11,291 nucleotides of DNA from Rhodoferax sp. (lineage in GTDB: Bacteria > Pseudomonadota > Gammaproteobacteria > Burkholderiales > Burkholderiaceae_C), in contig JALNWC010000049.1 of the NCBI GenBank assembly GCA_023231075.1, positions 1 through 11,291 of the forward strand, given 5' to 3'. Positions 1 to 7,778 of this stretch are shown one piece after another. The stretch's first letter is position 1, and every line of letters begins with the position of its first letter. The notes beneath the pieces were generated by a model, which ran no database searches, was not told the DNA's origin, and saw only the letters and a list, made by a program, of their open reading frames with translations. Both the position numbers and the translations under genes were made by a program.

Positions 1-702
1 CTCGAACTCGACAAAGCGCCGGCCCTGCAATTGCTTCAGCACCAGGCTCATGTGCTCGCGCACCGACAGTTCTTCGCGCGTGATGCGGTGGTGTTGCACC
101 AGCGTGGCGCGTTTCAGAATGGCCTGCCAGGCTTGCTGCAGGTCGCTCAAGGCCACGTCAGGAAAGCGCGGTGCCAGGGATTGCTCGATGTAGACCTGGG
201 CGCGCAAAAAATCGCGTCCCAACTGGGGCAGGGCGTTGAGCTGGGCCGCCGCCAGTTTCATCTGCTCGTATTCCAGCAGGCGGCGCACCAGTTCGGCACG
301 CGGGTCTTCGGCCTCCTGGCCATGAGCCACCTGCCTGGGCGGCAGCAGCATGCGTGACTTGATTTCGATCAGCATGGCCGCCATCAGCAGGTATTCGGCG
401 GCCAGCTCCAGGTTGCGGTGCCGGATTTCGTCCACATAGCTCAGGTACTGACGCGTCAGGCCGGCCATGGGGATGTCCAGAATGTTGAAATTTTGCTTGC
501 GAATCAGGTAGAGCAGCAAATCCAGCGGGCCTTCAAAGGCCTCCAGAAAAACCTCCAGCGCATCCGGCGGGATGTACAAATCCTGCGGCATGGCAAACAG
601 CGGCTCACCGTAGAGTCGCGCCACGGCCACCTGATCCACCACCAAGGGCATGTCGGCCAGGACGGGGTGTTCGCCAGCGTTCAAGGTGGTTGTATCAACC
701 AT
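1..702 (-). CDS. scpA: ScpA, segregation and condensation protein A (3' end beyond window)
   Basis: ScpA is the kleisin subunit that, with ScpB, bridges the SMC ATPase heads in the bacterial condensin, acting in the cytoplasm on the nucleoid. The reading frame is open from the ATG at 702 to the window edge (234 codons). The family hallmark near residues 54-90 is clear: EAFEGPLDLLLYLIRKQ followed by ILDIPMAGLTRQYLSYV. Then come AAEYLLMAAMLIEIKSRMLLP and a helical segment RAELVRRLLEYEQMKLAA, all typical of ScpA. Family members in this group are usually around 270-290 residues, so only the C-terminal winged-helix part is missing. The ATG at 702 is the first start after an in-frame TAG at 718-720; no strong ribosome-binding site is seen. 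It lies 62 bases downstream of the DUF3460 gene on the same strand and is probably co-transcribed with it. Confidence 0.95.
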   Translation of the reverse strand, partial: MVDTTTLNAGEHPVLADMPLVVDQVAVARLYGEPLFAMPQDLYIPPDALEVFLEAFEGPLDLLLYLIRKQNFNILDIPMAGLTRQYLSYVDEIRHRNLELAAEYLLMAAMLIEIKSRMLLPPRQVAHGQEAEDPRAELVRRLLEYEQMKLAAAQLNALPQLGRDFLRAQVYIEQSLAPRFPDVALSDLQQAWQAILKRATLVQHHRITREELSVREHMSLVLKQLQGRRFVEFE

Positions 703-733
703 GAAAGCATTGAGATGCTAGGTGAGCGTTGGC

Positions 734-754
734 CCGCCCTTGTGGCAAGGGCGG
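734..754. repeat. Intergenic hairpin between DUF3460 gene and scpA
   Basis: The arms CCGCCCTTG (734-742) and CAAGGGCGG (746-754) are perfect complements around a TGG loop. The hairpin sits in the 62-base gap between the DUF3460 stop and the scpA start. No U-run follows it on either strand, so it does not look like a standard intrinsic terminator. It could be an RNA-stabilising or attenuating element between two co-transcribed genes. Its function is not known. Confidence 0.4.
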
Positions 755-764
755 TGGGCAAAAA

Positions 765-974
765 TTATTTCTTGCCTTCGTTCAGATAAACGTAAGGTTT
801 TTGCGCGACCTGCGCGGCACGGAACTCTTGCCAGGCCTCGCGGTTGACCGGCTTGTCCCAGAGCAATTCGCGGCCCTCGCGCTGGCGCGCTTCGAGGCCG
901 GGGTCTTTGGCAACGAGCTGCTCGATGAACTCGGTGGCATCGGATTTATAAAGGGGGCGGTAAAAAATGTACAT
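765..974 (-). CDS. DUF3460 family small protein
   Basis: This 69-residue protein matches the pattern I recall for the betaproteobacterial DUF3460 family. It has an N-terminal stretch with TEFIEQLVAKDP, then the core ARQREGRELLWDKPVNR, and a C-terminal VAQKPYVYL. No function is known for the family. The frame is open upstream to 1058, but the ATG at 974 is preferred: it has AGAGG about 9 bases upstream and gives the usual family length, while the extra 28 residues look non-coding. It has no signal peptide or membrane segment and should be cytosolic. It precedes scpA on the same strand, an arrangement I recall from other Burkholderiales. Neighbouring scpA does not by itself show a role in chromosome segregation. 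Confidence 0.85.
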   Translation of the reverse strand: MYIFYRPLYKSDATEFIEQLVAKDPGLEARQREGRELLWDKPVNREAWQEFRAAQVAQKPYVYLNEGKK

Positions 975-1037
975 GGCAATAACCTCTTGAGGAGATTCTA
1001 ACGGCGTGCGCTGGTGCCATCGGCCTGACCAACTTAA

Positions 1038-1080
1038 GTCGGGTGTAATATCCAACATCCCTTAGACACCGACACCCGAC
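1038..1080. promoter_or_regulatory. 9-bp inverted repeat with -10-like box in the hyfB upstream region
   Basis: GTCGGGTGT (1038-1046) is perfectly complementary to ACACCCGAC (1072-1080), with 25 bases between them. A TAATAT box (1046-1051) touches the left arm. A CTGACC that could act as a -35 lies at 1025-1030, but the 15-base spacer is short. The repeat ends 7 bases before the hyfB ATG at 1088. It may be a regulator-binding site for the hyf operon or a hairpin in its leader that controls ribosome access. The promoter assignment is weak; the inverted repeat is exact. Confidence 0.4.
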
Positions 1081-1087
1081 CCGGCCC

Positions 1088-3112
1088 ATGACTTCATCAC
1101 TCCATCTTGCGACCTGGGTCCATCTGGACTGGGTACTGGTCGTGGTGCTGGCCTGGTTGCTGATCGGGGTCCTCGGCGTGCTGGCGCTGCGGCGTTTCAG
1201 GTTGGTGGCCATGGTGCTGTTTCCGCTGGGTGTGGTTTTTTCACTGCTGCTGCTGGGGGTGGCGCTGAGCGCGGTGTTCAGTGGCCCGGAAACCGCCATT
1301 TTGCCGCTGGGCCTGCCGCAGCTTCCCTTTCATTTGCGTCTGGACAGCCTGTCGGCCTTCTTTTTGATCCTGATTGGCGGTGTTTCGGCCGGCGTGTCGG
1401 CCTTTGCTGCAGGCTATTTTCGCCAGGGTGAGGGCACGCCGCCGGGTCTGATCTGCCTGGAATACCACGTGTTTCTGGCCAGCATTGCCATGGTGGTGCT
1501 GGCTGACGACGCTTATGTGTTCATGGTGGCGTGGGAAACCATGGCTTTTTCATCCTTTTTTCTGGTGCTCGTCAACCACCGCATTCCAGAAATCCGCAAC
1601 GCCGGCTACCTCTACATGCTGATTGCGCACATCGGTGCCCTGGGTATCTTGCTGTGCTTTGGTTTGCTGCAGGCCAACACCGGCGACTACACCTTTGCCA
1701 ACATGCGGGCGCAGCACCTGACGCCCTTCTGGGGCTCACTGGCGTTTGTGCTGGCGGTGTTTGGTTTTGGTGCCAAGGCGGGCTTGTTGCCGCTGCACGT
1801 CTGGTTGCCCGAGGCGCATCCGGCGGCGCCGTCACCATTTTCCGCCTTGATGAGCGGCGTCATGCTCAAGATCGCGCTCTACGGCTTGCTTCGCGTTGCT
1901 TTTGATTTGTTGCAGGAGCAGATCTGGTGGTGGGGCGTGCTGCTGATGGGGCTGGGCCTCGTCACTGCCGTGTTTGGCGTGGTGTTCTCGACCGTGCAGG
2001 TGGAAATGAAACGCTTGCTGGCCTATTCAAGCATTGAAAACATCGGTCTGATGTGTGCGGGTCTGGGCTTGTCGCTGTTGTTTTTGGCTTATGACATGAA
2101 GGCCTTGTCGGCGCTGGCATTGACTGCGGCCATGTACCAGATGCTGGCCCACGCCTTTTTCAAGAGCCTGCTGTTTTGCAGCACCGGGGCCGTGATGCAC
2201 GCCACCGGCGAGCGCAGCCTGGGCAAGCTTGGCGGCCTGATGCGCTATATGCCCTGGGTGGCCTGGACGACCCTGATCGGGGTGCTGGCCTGTGCCGGAC
2301 TGCCTCTGTTTGGTGGTTTTGTGGCCGAATGGCTGCTGTTGCAAAGCTTCCTGTTCACCACCGGCTTGCCCAGTTTTTTCCTCGATATGCTGGTGCCGGT
2401 GATGGCCGCCTTGATTGCACTGGTGGCAGCGCTCTCGGGCTACACCATGGTCAAGTATTTTGGCGTGATTTTTCTGGGCCAGCCGCGCGAGGAAAGCCTG
2501 TCGCACGCGCACGATGCCGGCTCTTGGGAACGTCTGGGCATGCTGTGGCTGGTACTGGGCTGCGTGGTGCTGGGCCTGTTTCCCAACCAGGTCATTGCCG
2601 TGATCGACCCGACCACCCGATGGCTGGTGGGGGCGGGGCTGGCGCACACGGTGGCGGACAATGGCTGGTTGCTGGTGCCGGTCAGCGTCGAGCGCGCCAG
2701 CTACGCGCCGACGATCTTTTTGCTGGGTGTGCTGGCCAGTTTTGGCCTGGCGTTTGTGCTGGTGCGCAAGCTCTACCACGGACGCCTGCGCCGGGTGCCG
2801 CCCTGGGACTGCGGTTACCCCTGGCAAACCCCGCGCATGCAGGATACCGCCGAAGGTTTTGGCCAGCCGATCCGGCAGATTTTTGAGCCATTTTTCCGCA
2901 TGAAGCGACAACTGCCGAGCGCCTTTGACCCGCAACCCAGTTACAAAGTCACGGCGGAAGATCCGCTCTGGTATGGCTTGTACCTGCCGCTGGCCGCTTT
3001 GGTGGAGCGCATTTCAAGGATCGTCGGGCTGTTGCAACAGGGCCGCATTTCGGTGTACCTGATGTACAGCTTTGTCACGCTGATTGTGGTCTTGCTGGTG
3101 GTGAAACGATGA
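1088..3112 (+). CDS. hyfB: Hydrogenase-4 subunit B-like antiporter-type membrane subunit (HyfB/HycC, NuoL-like)
   Basis: This 674-residue, many-helix inner-membrane protein is the ion-translocating subunit of a Hyf/Ehr-type complex; E. coli HyfB is about the same length. The antiporter signatures are present. E150 lies in a WETMAFSS segment (TM5 glutamate). K230 is in FGFGAKAGLLPLHVWLPEAH. K261 is in the following helix. K359 is in HAFFKS. E414 is in GGFVAEWLL. The C-terminal extension (about 560-674) has WDCGY, a mostly hydrophilic stretch and a last helix, which is typical of HyfB and HycC rather than NuoL. With these charged residues intact, proton or sodium pumping is plausible. No Shine-Dalgarno sequence precedes the ATG (CCGGCCC directly upstream), which is odd for the first gene of an operon. 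The stop overlaps the hyfC start (ATGA). Confidence 0.93.
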   Translation: MTSSLHLATWVHLDWVLVVVLAWLLIGVLGVLALRRFRLVAMVLFPLGVVFSLLLLGVALSAVFSGPETAILPLGLPQLPFHLRLDSLSAFFLILIGGVSAGVSAFAAGYFRQGEGTPPGLICLEYHVFLASIAMVVLADDAYVFMVAWETMAFSSFFLVLVNHRIPEIRNAGYLYMLIAHIGALGILLCFGLLQANTGDYTFANMRAQHLTPFWGSLAFVLAVFGFGAKAGLLPLHVWLPEAHPAAPSPFSALMSGVMLKIALYGLLRVAFDLLQEQIWWWGVLLMGLGLVTAVFGVVFSTVQVEMKRLLAYSSIENIGLMCAGLGLSLLFLAYDMKALSALALTAAMYQMLAHAFFKSLLFCSTGAVMHATGERSLGKLGGLMRYMPWVAWTTLIGVLACAGLPLFGGFVAEWLLLQSFLFTTGLPSFFLDMLVPVMAALIALVAALSGYTMVKYFGVIFLGQPREESLSHAHDAGSWERLGMLWLVLGCVVLGLFPNQVIAVIDPTTRWLVGAGLAHTVADNGWLLVPVSVERASYAPTIFLLGVLASFGLAFVLVRKLYHGRLRRVPPWDCGYPWQTPRMQDTAEGFGQPIRQIFEPFFRMKRQLPSAFDPQPSYKVTAEDPLWYGLYLPLAALVERISRIVGLLQQGRISVYLMYSFVTLIVVLLVVKR

Positions 3113-4059
3113 GCTGGCTGGGCGTTTTTTCGCAATTGCTGGCGCTCGTGACGGCGCTGTTGCTGGCACCCCTGCTCACGGGCTGGGTCAACCAATGCCG
3201 TGCGCTGCTGCAAAACAAGTCGGCGCCGGGCTTGCTGCAACCCTACCGCATGCTGCACAAACTGTTCAACAAGGAATCGGTGATGGCCGAGCACGCTTCG
3301 CCGCTGTACCGCACCGCGCCCTACATCATTTTCAGCTGCATGCTGCTGGCCTGCGCCATCGTTCCCACGCTGTCGACCGACCTGCCCCTGTCGCCCGCGG
3401 CAGACGCGATCGCCCTGGTGGGCCTGTTTGCGCTGGCGCGGGTGTTCATTTCCCTGGCGGCCATGGATGTGGGCACGGCGTTTGGGTCACTGGGCGCGCG
3501 CCGTGAAATGCTGGTGGGCTTTCTGGCCGAACCGGCCTTGCTGATGGTCCTGTTTTGCGCTTCCATGATCACGCGCTCCACCTCGCTCACCACCATGGTG
3601 GAAACACTGGCGCACCGGGAGCTCGCCATCTACCCCAGTCTGCTGCTGGCCGGTGTGGCTTTTGTCATGGTGTCGCTGGCCGAGAACGCCCGGGTGCCGG
3701 TGGACAACCCCGACACCCATCTGGAACTGACCATGATCCACGAGGCGCTGATCCTGGAGTATTCGGCGCGTCACCTGGCCCTGCTGGAATGGGCTGCCAG
3801 CCTGAAGCTGTTTGCCTACTCCTGCATTGGCCTGGCGCTGTTTTTCCCCTGGGGCGTGGCCGATGCCAATGCACCGCTGGCCTTGTTGCCGGCCTTGCCG
3901 GTGCTGGTGATCAAACTGGCGATCGGTGGCGTGATGCTGGCCCTGATTGAAACCCTGAGCGCCAAAATGCGCATCTTCCGGGTGCCCGAGTTTCTTGGCA
4001 CGGCGTTTCTGATTGCGGTGATTGGTTTGCTGGTCAATGTCCTGCTGGGGGCCGGATGA
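3109..4059 (+). CDS. hyfC: Hydrogenase-4 subunit C-like membrane anchor (HyfC/HycD, NuoH-like)
   Basis: This 316-residue multi-helix membrane protein is homologous to NuoH of complex I and matches E. coli HyfC in length. It connects the peripheral FeS arm to the membrane arm; in complex I the equivalent subunit helps form the quinone cavity. Family motifs are clear: GLLQPYRMLHKLFNKES (41-57), GSLGARREM (126-134), and AENARVPVDNPDTHLELTM with IHEALILEYS (191-219). The acidic and arginine residues of these cytoplasmic loops are kept. It overlaps hyfB by four bases at its start and hyfE by four at its end, so translation is probably coupled. A weak GGTGG precedes the ATG. Whether this subunit handles a quinone here is unknown. 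Confidence 0.94.
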   Translation: MSWLGVFSQLLALVTALLLAPLLTGWVNQCRALLQNKSAPGLLQPYRMLHKLFNKESVMAEHASPLYRTAPYIIFSCMLLACAIVPTLSTDLPLSPAADAIALVGLFALARVFISLAAMDVGTAFGSLGARREMLVGFLAEPALLMVLFCASMITRSTSLTTMVETLAHRELAIYPSLLLAGVAFVMVSLAENARVPVDNPDTHLELTMIHEALILEYSARHLALLEWAASLKLFAYSCIGLALFFPWGVADANAPLALLPALPVLVIKLAIGGVMLALIETLSAKMRIFRVPEFLGTAFLIAVIGLLVNVLLGAG

Positions 4060-4715
4060 TCAAATTTGCGCCCCAGCTGATCAACCTGTTTGCCACGCTG
4101 ATCCTGTTGCTGTCGTTTGCCATGATCTCGCAGCGGCGCATTGTCTCGCTGATCAACCTGTTCATGATGCAGGGCGTGGCCCTGGTGATCACCTCGTTTT
4201 TGCTGGGCTATGCGACGCACCAGCCTGACCTGTATGTGTCGGGCGGGATCACGCTGGTGCTCAAGGTGATTCTGATTCCCTGGATGCTGCACCGCCTGAT
4301 TCGCAAGCTCAATGTGCGCTGGGACGTTGAGACACTGTTGAACGTGCCCACCACCATGCTGGTGGGCATTGCGCTGGTGATTTTTTCGTTCAGCCTGGCG
4401 CTGCCGGTATCGCGCCTGTCGGACGCGCTGGCCGGTGGCTCGCTCGGCATTGCCCTGGCCTGCATTTTGCTGTCGTTCATGATGATGATCACCCGCTCCA
4501 AGGCGGTGCCCCAGGTGATCGGCTTTTTGTCAATGGAAAACGGCCTGATTTTTGCCGCCACCGCAGTCACCAACGGCATGCCCATGATTGTTGAATTCGG
4601 CATTGCGCTCGACGTGCTGGTGGGCGTGTTGATTCTGGGCGTGTTCATGTTCCAGATCCGCGAGAAATTCGACACGCTGGACATTCACCACCTTGAAAAG
4701 CTCAAGGAAGAATGA
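4056..4715 (+). CDS. hyfE: Hydrogenase-4 subunit E-like membrane subunit (HyfE, NuoK-like)
   Basis: This 219-residue protein has about six membrane helices, the usual HyfE length. It is related to NuoK and belongs to the proton-conducting membrane arm. The C-terminal half shows the family pattern: QVIGFLSMENGLIFAA (E161), then GMPMIVEFGIALDVLVG (E180 and D186), then a polar tail ending DTLDIHHLEKLKEE. Buried glutamates of this kind are part of the charge axis along the membrane arm. A GGGGG-rich stretch lies just before the ATG. The ATGA overlaps with hyfC and hyfF mark it as part of one operon. HyfD, which sits between hyfC and hyfE in E. coli hyf, is absent here. Confidence 0.93.
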   Translation: MIKFAPQLINLFATLILLLSFAMISQRRIVSLINLFMMQGVALVITSFLLGYATHQPDLYVSGGITLVLKVILIPWMLHRLIRKLNVRWDVETLLNVPTTMLVGIALVIFSFSLALPVSRLSDALAGGSLGIALACILLSFMMMITRSKAVPQVIGFLSMENGLIFAATAVTNGMPMIVEFGIALDVLVGVLILGVFMFQIREKFDTLDIHHLEKLKEE

Positions 4716-6172
4716 GCATGCACGCCCTTTATTTTGTTCTGGGTGTGCCGCTGCTGGGCGGACTGGCGCTGGCCTTGACCGGCCACCGTGCCTATGCCCG
4801 CGACGTCAATGTGGGCTTCAGTCTGCTGACTTTTCTGGCCTCCTGCGTGCTCACTGCGCAGGTGATGGACCACGGCCCCCAGTTTGTTTGGGACAAGCAG
4901 TTCTACATTGATCCGCTCAATGTGTTCCTGGTCACGCTCACCGCCTTTGTGGGCCTGACCACCGCCATTTTTTCACGGCCCTACATGCGCATCGAGCAAG
5001 ACCACGGCAAGATGACGCCACCACGCATGCGCCTGTACCACAGCATGTACCAGTTGTTCAGCTTCACCATGCTGCTGGGCTTCACCACCAACAACCTGGG
5101 CATCCTCTGGGTCGCCATGGAAGCCGCCACCCTGACCACCGTGCTGCTGGTCAGCGTCTACCGGACCACCGCCAGCCTGGAGGCGGCCTGGAAGTATTTC
5201 ATTTTGTGCGGCGTGGGCATTGCGCAGGCGCTGTTCGGCACCATCCTGCTCTACATGGCGGCCGAAAAAGTGCTGGGCCCCGAGCACGCCACGCTGCTCT
5301 GGACCAGCCTCAAGGACATCAAGGGCCAGCTCGACCCCACCATCGTGTCGCTGGCCTTTGTGTTTTTGCTGACTGGCTACGGCACCAAGATCGGCCTGGT
5401 GCCGCTGCACAGCTGGCTGCCCGACGCGCATGCCGAAGGTCCGACACCGGTGTCCGCCGTGCTCTCGGGGCTGCTGCTCAATGTGGCCATGTACGCGGTG
5501 CTGCGCTGCAAGGTGCTCGCCGACGGCGCCCTGGGCACGGCCATGGCGGGCCAGCTCATGATGGGTTTTGGCCTGCTCTCGGTGACGGTGGCGGCGTTCT
5601 TTTTGTCGCGGCAAAAAGACGTCAAGCGCATGTTTTCTTATTCGAGCATCGAGCACATGGGCCTGATCACCTTCGCCTTTGGCATGGGCGGGCCGGTGGC
5701 CAACTTTGCCGGGCTGCTGCACATGACGGTGCACTCGCTGGTCAAGTCGGCCATTTTCTTCACAGTGGGCCATGCCACGCAAAAAGCCGGCACCCAGCTC
5801 ATGAGCGAGATTCGCGGCCTGATCAAGGTCAACCCCACCGTGGGCTGGGGCCTGATGCTCGGTGTCATGGCCATTCTGGGCATGCCGCCGTTCGGCGTCT
5901 TTGCCAGCGAATTCCTGATTCTGACCACCGCCATGCGCGAGCAGCCCTGGGCGGCACTGTTTTTATTTCTGGCGCTGGGGGTGGCCTTTGCCTCCATCCT
6001 GATCCGGGTCCTGCCCATGGTGTTTGGCGACTCCACGCTGAAGCCGCTGGCGCATCCACCCGCGCTGATTCCGGTGTTCACGCACCTGGCGCTGGCGCTG
6101 GTGCTGGGCCTGTACATTCCCCCTTATCTGAACGGCTGGTACGTGCAAGCGGCCAGCATGCTGGGAGGCTAG
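4712..6172 (+). CDS. hyfF: Hydrogenase-4 subunit F-like antiporter-type membrane subunit (HyfF, NuoL/M/N-like)
   Basis: This 486-residue polytopic membrane protein is a second antiporter-like subunit. Key positions are E137 in WVAMEAATL, K226 in GYGTKIGLVPLHSWLPDAH, K345 in HSLVKSAIFF and E400 in GVFASEFLIL. KRMFSYSSIEHMG (305-317) is also characteristic. The lysine found in the helix after HSWLPDAH in many antiporter subunits (K261 in HyfB here) is asparagine (N257). E. coli HyfF is somewhat longer (about 526 residues). The first ATG overlaps the hyfE stop and has AAGGAAG upstream; an in-frame ATG two codons later is also possible. With HyfB it gives two candidate ion channels. The call as HyfF rather than HyfD rests on its place between hyfE and hyfG. 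Confidence 0.92.
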   Translation: MSMHALYFVLGVPLLGGLALALTGHRAYARDVNVGFSLLTFLASCVLTAQVMDHGPQFVWDKQFYIDPLNVFLVTLTAFVGLTTAIFSRPYMRIEQDHGKMTPPRMRLYHSMYQLFSFTMLLGFTTNNLGILWVAMEAATLTTVLLVSVYRTTASLEAAWKYFILCGVGIAQALFGTILLYMAAEKVLGPEHATLLWTSLKDIKGQLDPTIVSLAFVFLLTGYGTKIGLVPLHSWLPDAHAEGPTPVSAVLSGLLLNVAMYAVLRCKVLADGALGTAMAGQLMMGFGLLSVTVAAFFLSRQKDVKRMFSYSSIEHMGLITFAFGMGGPVANFAGLLHMTVHSLVKSAIFFTVGHATQKAGTQLMSEIRGLIKVNPTVGWGLMLGVMAILGMPPFGVFASEFLILTTAMREQPWAALFLFLALGVAFASILIRVLPMVFGDSTLKPLAHPPALIPVFTHLALALVLGLYIPPYLNGWYVQAASMLGG

Positions 6173-6176
6173 GCGC

Positions 6177-7778
6177 ATGCAGATTCCCGGACTCGACCTT
6201 GAATTTTCTGCCTTGCCCGCGCCGGTGCCGGTCTGGCATGCGCAGGTGACGCCAGCGCAATGGCAAATGGCCGCCACCGCCGTGCGCGACGCAGGCGGCC
6301 GCTTGCTGGCGCTGTGGGCCGGCCCGACGGCTCAGCAGGGCGACGCCGCCGACATCAGCGGTCACAGCGCTGCGCCAGGGCAGGCCTGCATGGGCGCGGC
6401 TTACGTCACGCTCGAAGGCGCGTTCTGGCTGTCGCTGCCCTTGGCGCAACAGGGCGGTCGCTGGGTCTACCCGGACCTCGCCAGCGTATTCCCGTGTGCC
6501 ACGCGCATGCAGCGGGCTGCCGCCGACCTGTCGGGCGTGTTCGCGCTGGACGCCCAGGACACGCGTGCCTGGCTCAATCACGGCGCCTGGCCGCAAGACC
6601 ATTTCCCCTTGCAGCAGGACCCGGACAAGTTGCCGCTGCTGGCGGCTGGCGAACTCGTCGACTACCCGTTTGTGCATGTGGACGGCGACGGCGTGCACGA
6701 AATAGCCGTGGGCCCGGTGCATGCCGGCATCATCGAGCCCGGCCATTTCCGCTTTTCGGTGGTGGGGGAAAAAGTGCTGCGCCTGGAGCAGCGTCTGGGC
6801 TACACGCACAAAGGCATCGAACAGCGCATGACGCAACTGGCGCCGCTGCAAGCCCACCGCCTGGCCGGGCGGGTGTCGGGCGACAGCACCGTGGCCTACG
6901 CCTGGGCCTATTGCATGGCGCTCGAATCGGCCACGCAAACCACGGTGCCCGAGCGGGCTGCCTGGTTGCGCGCGCTGATGCTGGAGCGTGAGCGCATCGC
7001 CAACCATCTGGGCGACCTGGGTGCGCTGGGCAACGACGCGGCCTTTGCTTTTGGTCTGGCGCAGTTCTCGCGGCTGCGCGAAGACTGGTTGCGCGCGGCC
7101 AAAACCGTTTTTGGCCACCGCCTGATGATGGACTGCATCGTGCCCGGCGGCGTCAATTGCGACGTTGATCTGGCCCAGCGCGAGCTGCTGCTGCAGCAGT
7201 GCGACGCGGTGGAAAAGGAAGTGCGCACCCTGTTCACCATTTACGAGGCGCACGCCGGTTTGCAAGACCGTTTCATGACCACCGGGCGCGTGGCGCCCGA
7301 ACTGGCCGCGCAGCTGGGCCTGACGGGTCTGGCCGGGCGCGCCAGCAGCCAGAGCTGGGACCTGCGCTGTGACCAGCCCTGGCTGCCCTACAGCGACATG
7401 GCGGTGGTGATGGCCACCCACCATAACGGCGATGTGGCCGCCCGCGTGGCGGTGCGTTTTGACGAAGTGTTTGAATCCCTGCGCCTGATCCGGCGCCTCC
7501 TCGTCGAGATGCCCATTGGCGACCTGCTGTGCCCGGTGGTCCTGCCACGGCAGCCCACGCGCGGTGCGGGCTGGGTCGAAGGCTGGCGCGGTGAGCTGTT
7601 CGTGGCGCTGGAGTTGGCGGGTTCCGATCAAAAAAACCGCATCCTGCGCTGCCACTTGCACGACCCCTCAACGCAAAACTGGCCGGTGCTGGAGCACGCC
7701 ATCATGGGCGACATCGTGCCTGACTTCCCGCTCATCAACAAGTCGTTCAACCTCAGCTATTCAGGGCAAGACCTATGA
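6177..7778 (+). CDS. hyfG: HyfG/HycE-like large subunit (NuoC-NuoD fusion) without Ni-Fe ligands, Ehr-type
   Basis: This 533-residue protein has a NuoC-like N-terminal domain (about 1-150) and a NuoD/hydrogenase large-subunit domain (about 160-533), with VGPVHAGIIEPGHFRF (178-193) and GYTHKGIEQ (208-216). In true [NiFe] hydrogenases the site is bound by RxCGxC near the start of this domain and DPCxxC at the end. Here they read RVSGDS (232-237; S234 and S237 replace cysteine) and NLSYSG (525-530; S527 and G530 replace cysteine). All four ligands are gone, and Y241 stands where a histidine is usual. The protein stops three residues later, so there is no C-terminal peptide for a maturation protease. 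GGGAGG-type sequence precedes the ATG, four bases after the hyfF stop. H2 activity is therefore unlikely; the reaction is unknown. Confidence 0.9.
   Translation: MQIPGLDLEFSALPAPVPVWHAQVTPAQWQMAATAVRDAGGRLLALWAGPTAQQGDAADISGHSAAPGQACMGAAYVTLEGAFWLSLPLAQQGGRWVYPDLASVFPCATRMQRAAADLSGVFALDAQDTRAWLNHGAWPQDHFPLQQDPDKLPLLAAGELVDYPFVHVDGDGVHEIAVGPVHAGIIEPGHFRFSVVGEKVLRLEQRLGYTHKGIEQRMTQLAPLQAHRLAGRVSGDSTVAYAWAYCMALESATQTTVPERAAWLRALMLERERIANHLGDLGALGNDAAFAFGLAQFSRLREDWLRAAKTVFGHRLMMDCIVPGGVNCDVDLAQRELLLQQCDAVEKEVRTLFTIYEAHAGLQDRFMTTGRVAPELAAQLGLTGLAGRASSQSWDLRCDQPWLPYSDMAVVMATHHNGDVAARVAVRFDEVFESLRLIRRLLVEMPIGDLLCPVVLPRQPTRGAGWVEGWRGELFVALELAGSDQKNRILRCHLHDPSTQNWPVLEHAIMGDIVPDFPLINKSFNLSYSGQDL

Noticed and set aside
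2027..2935. Minus-strand open frame of about 302 codons opposite hyfB
   Set aside because: Composition is dominated by Q, H, A and G with no motifs, whereas the plus strand encodes an unmistakable HyfB.
6078..7661. Long minus-strand open frame (about 527 codons) opposite hyfG
   Set aside because: It mirrors the codon pattern of the GC-rich hyfG gene, has low-complexity composition rich in Q, H, R, A and G, and shows no protein-family motif. It is a shadow frame.
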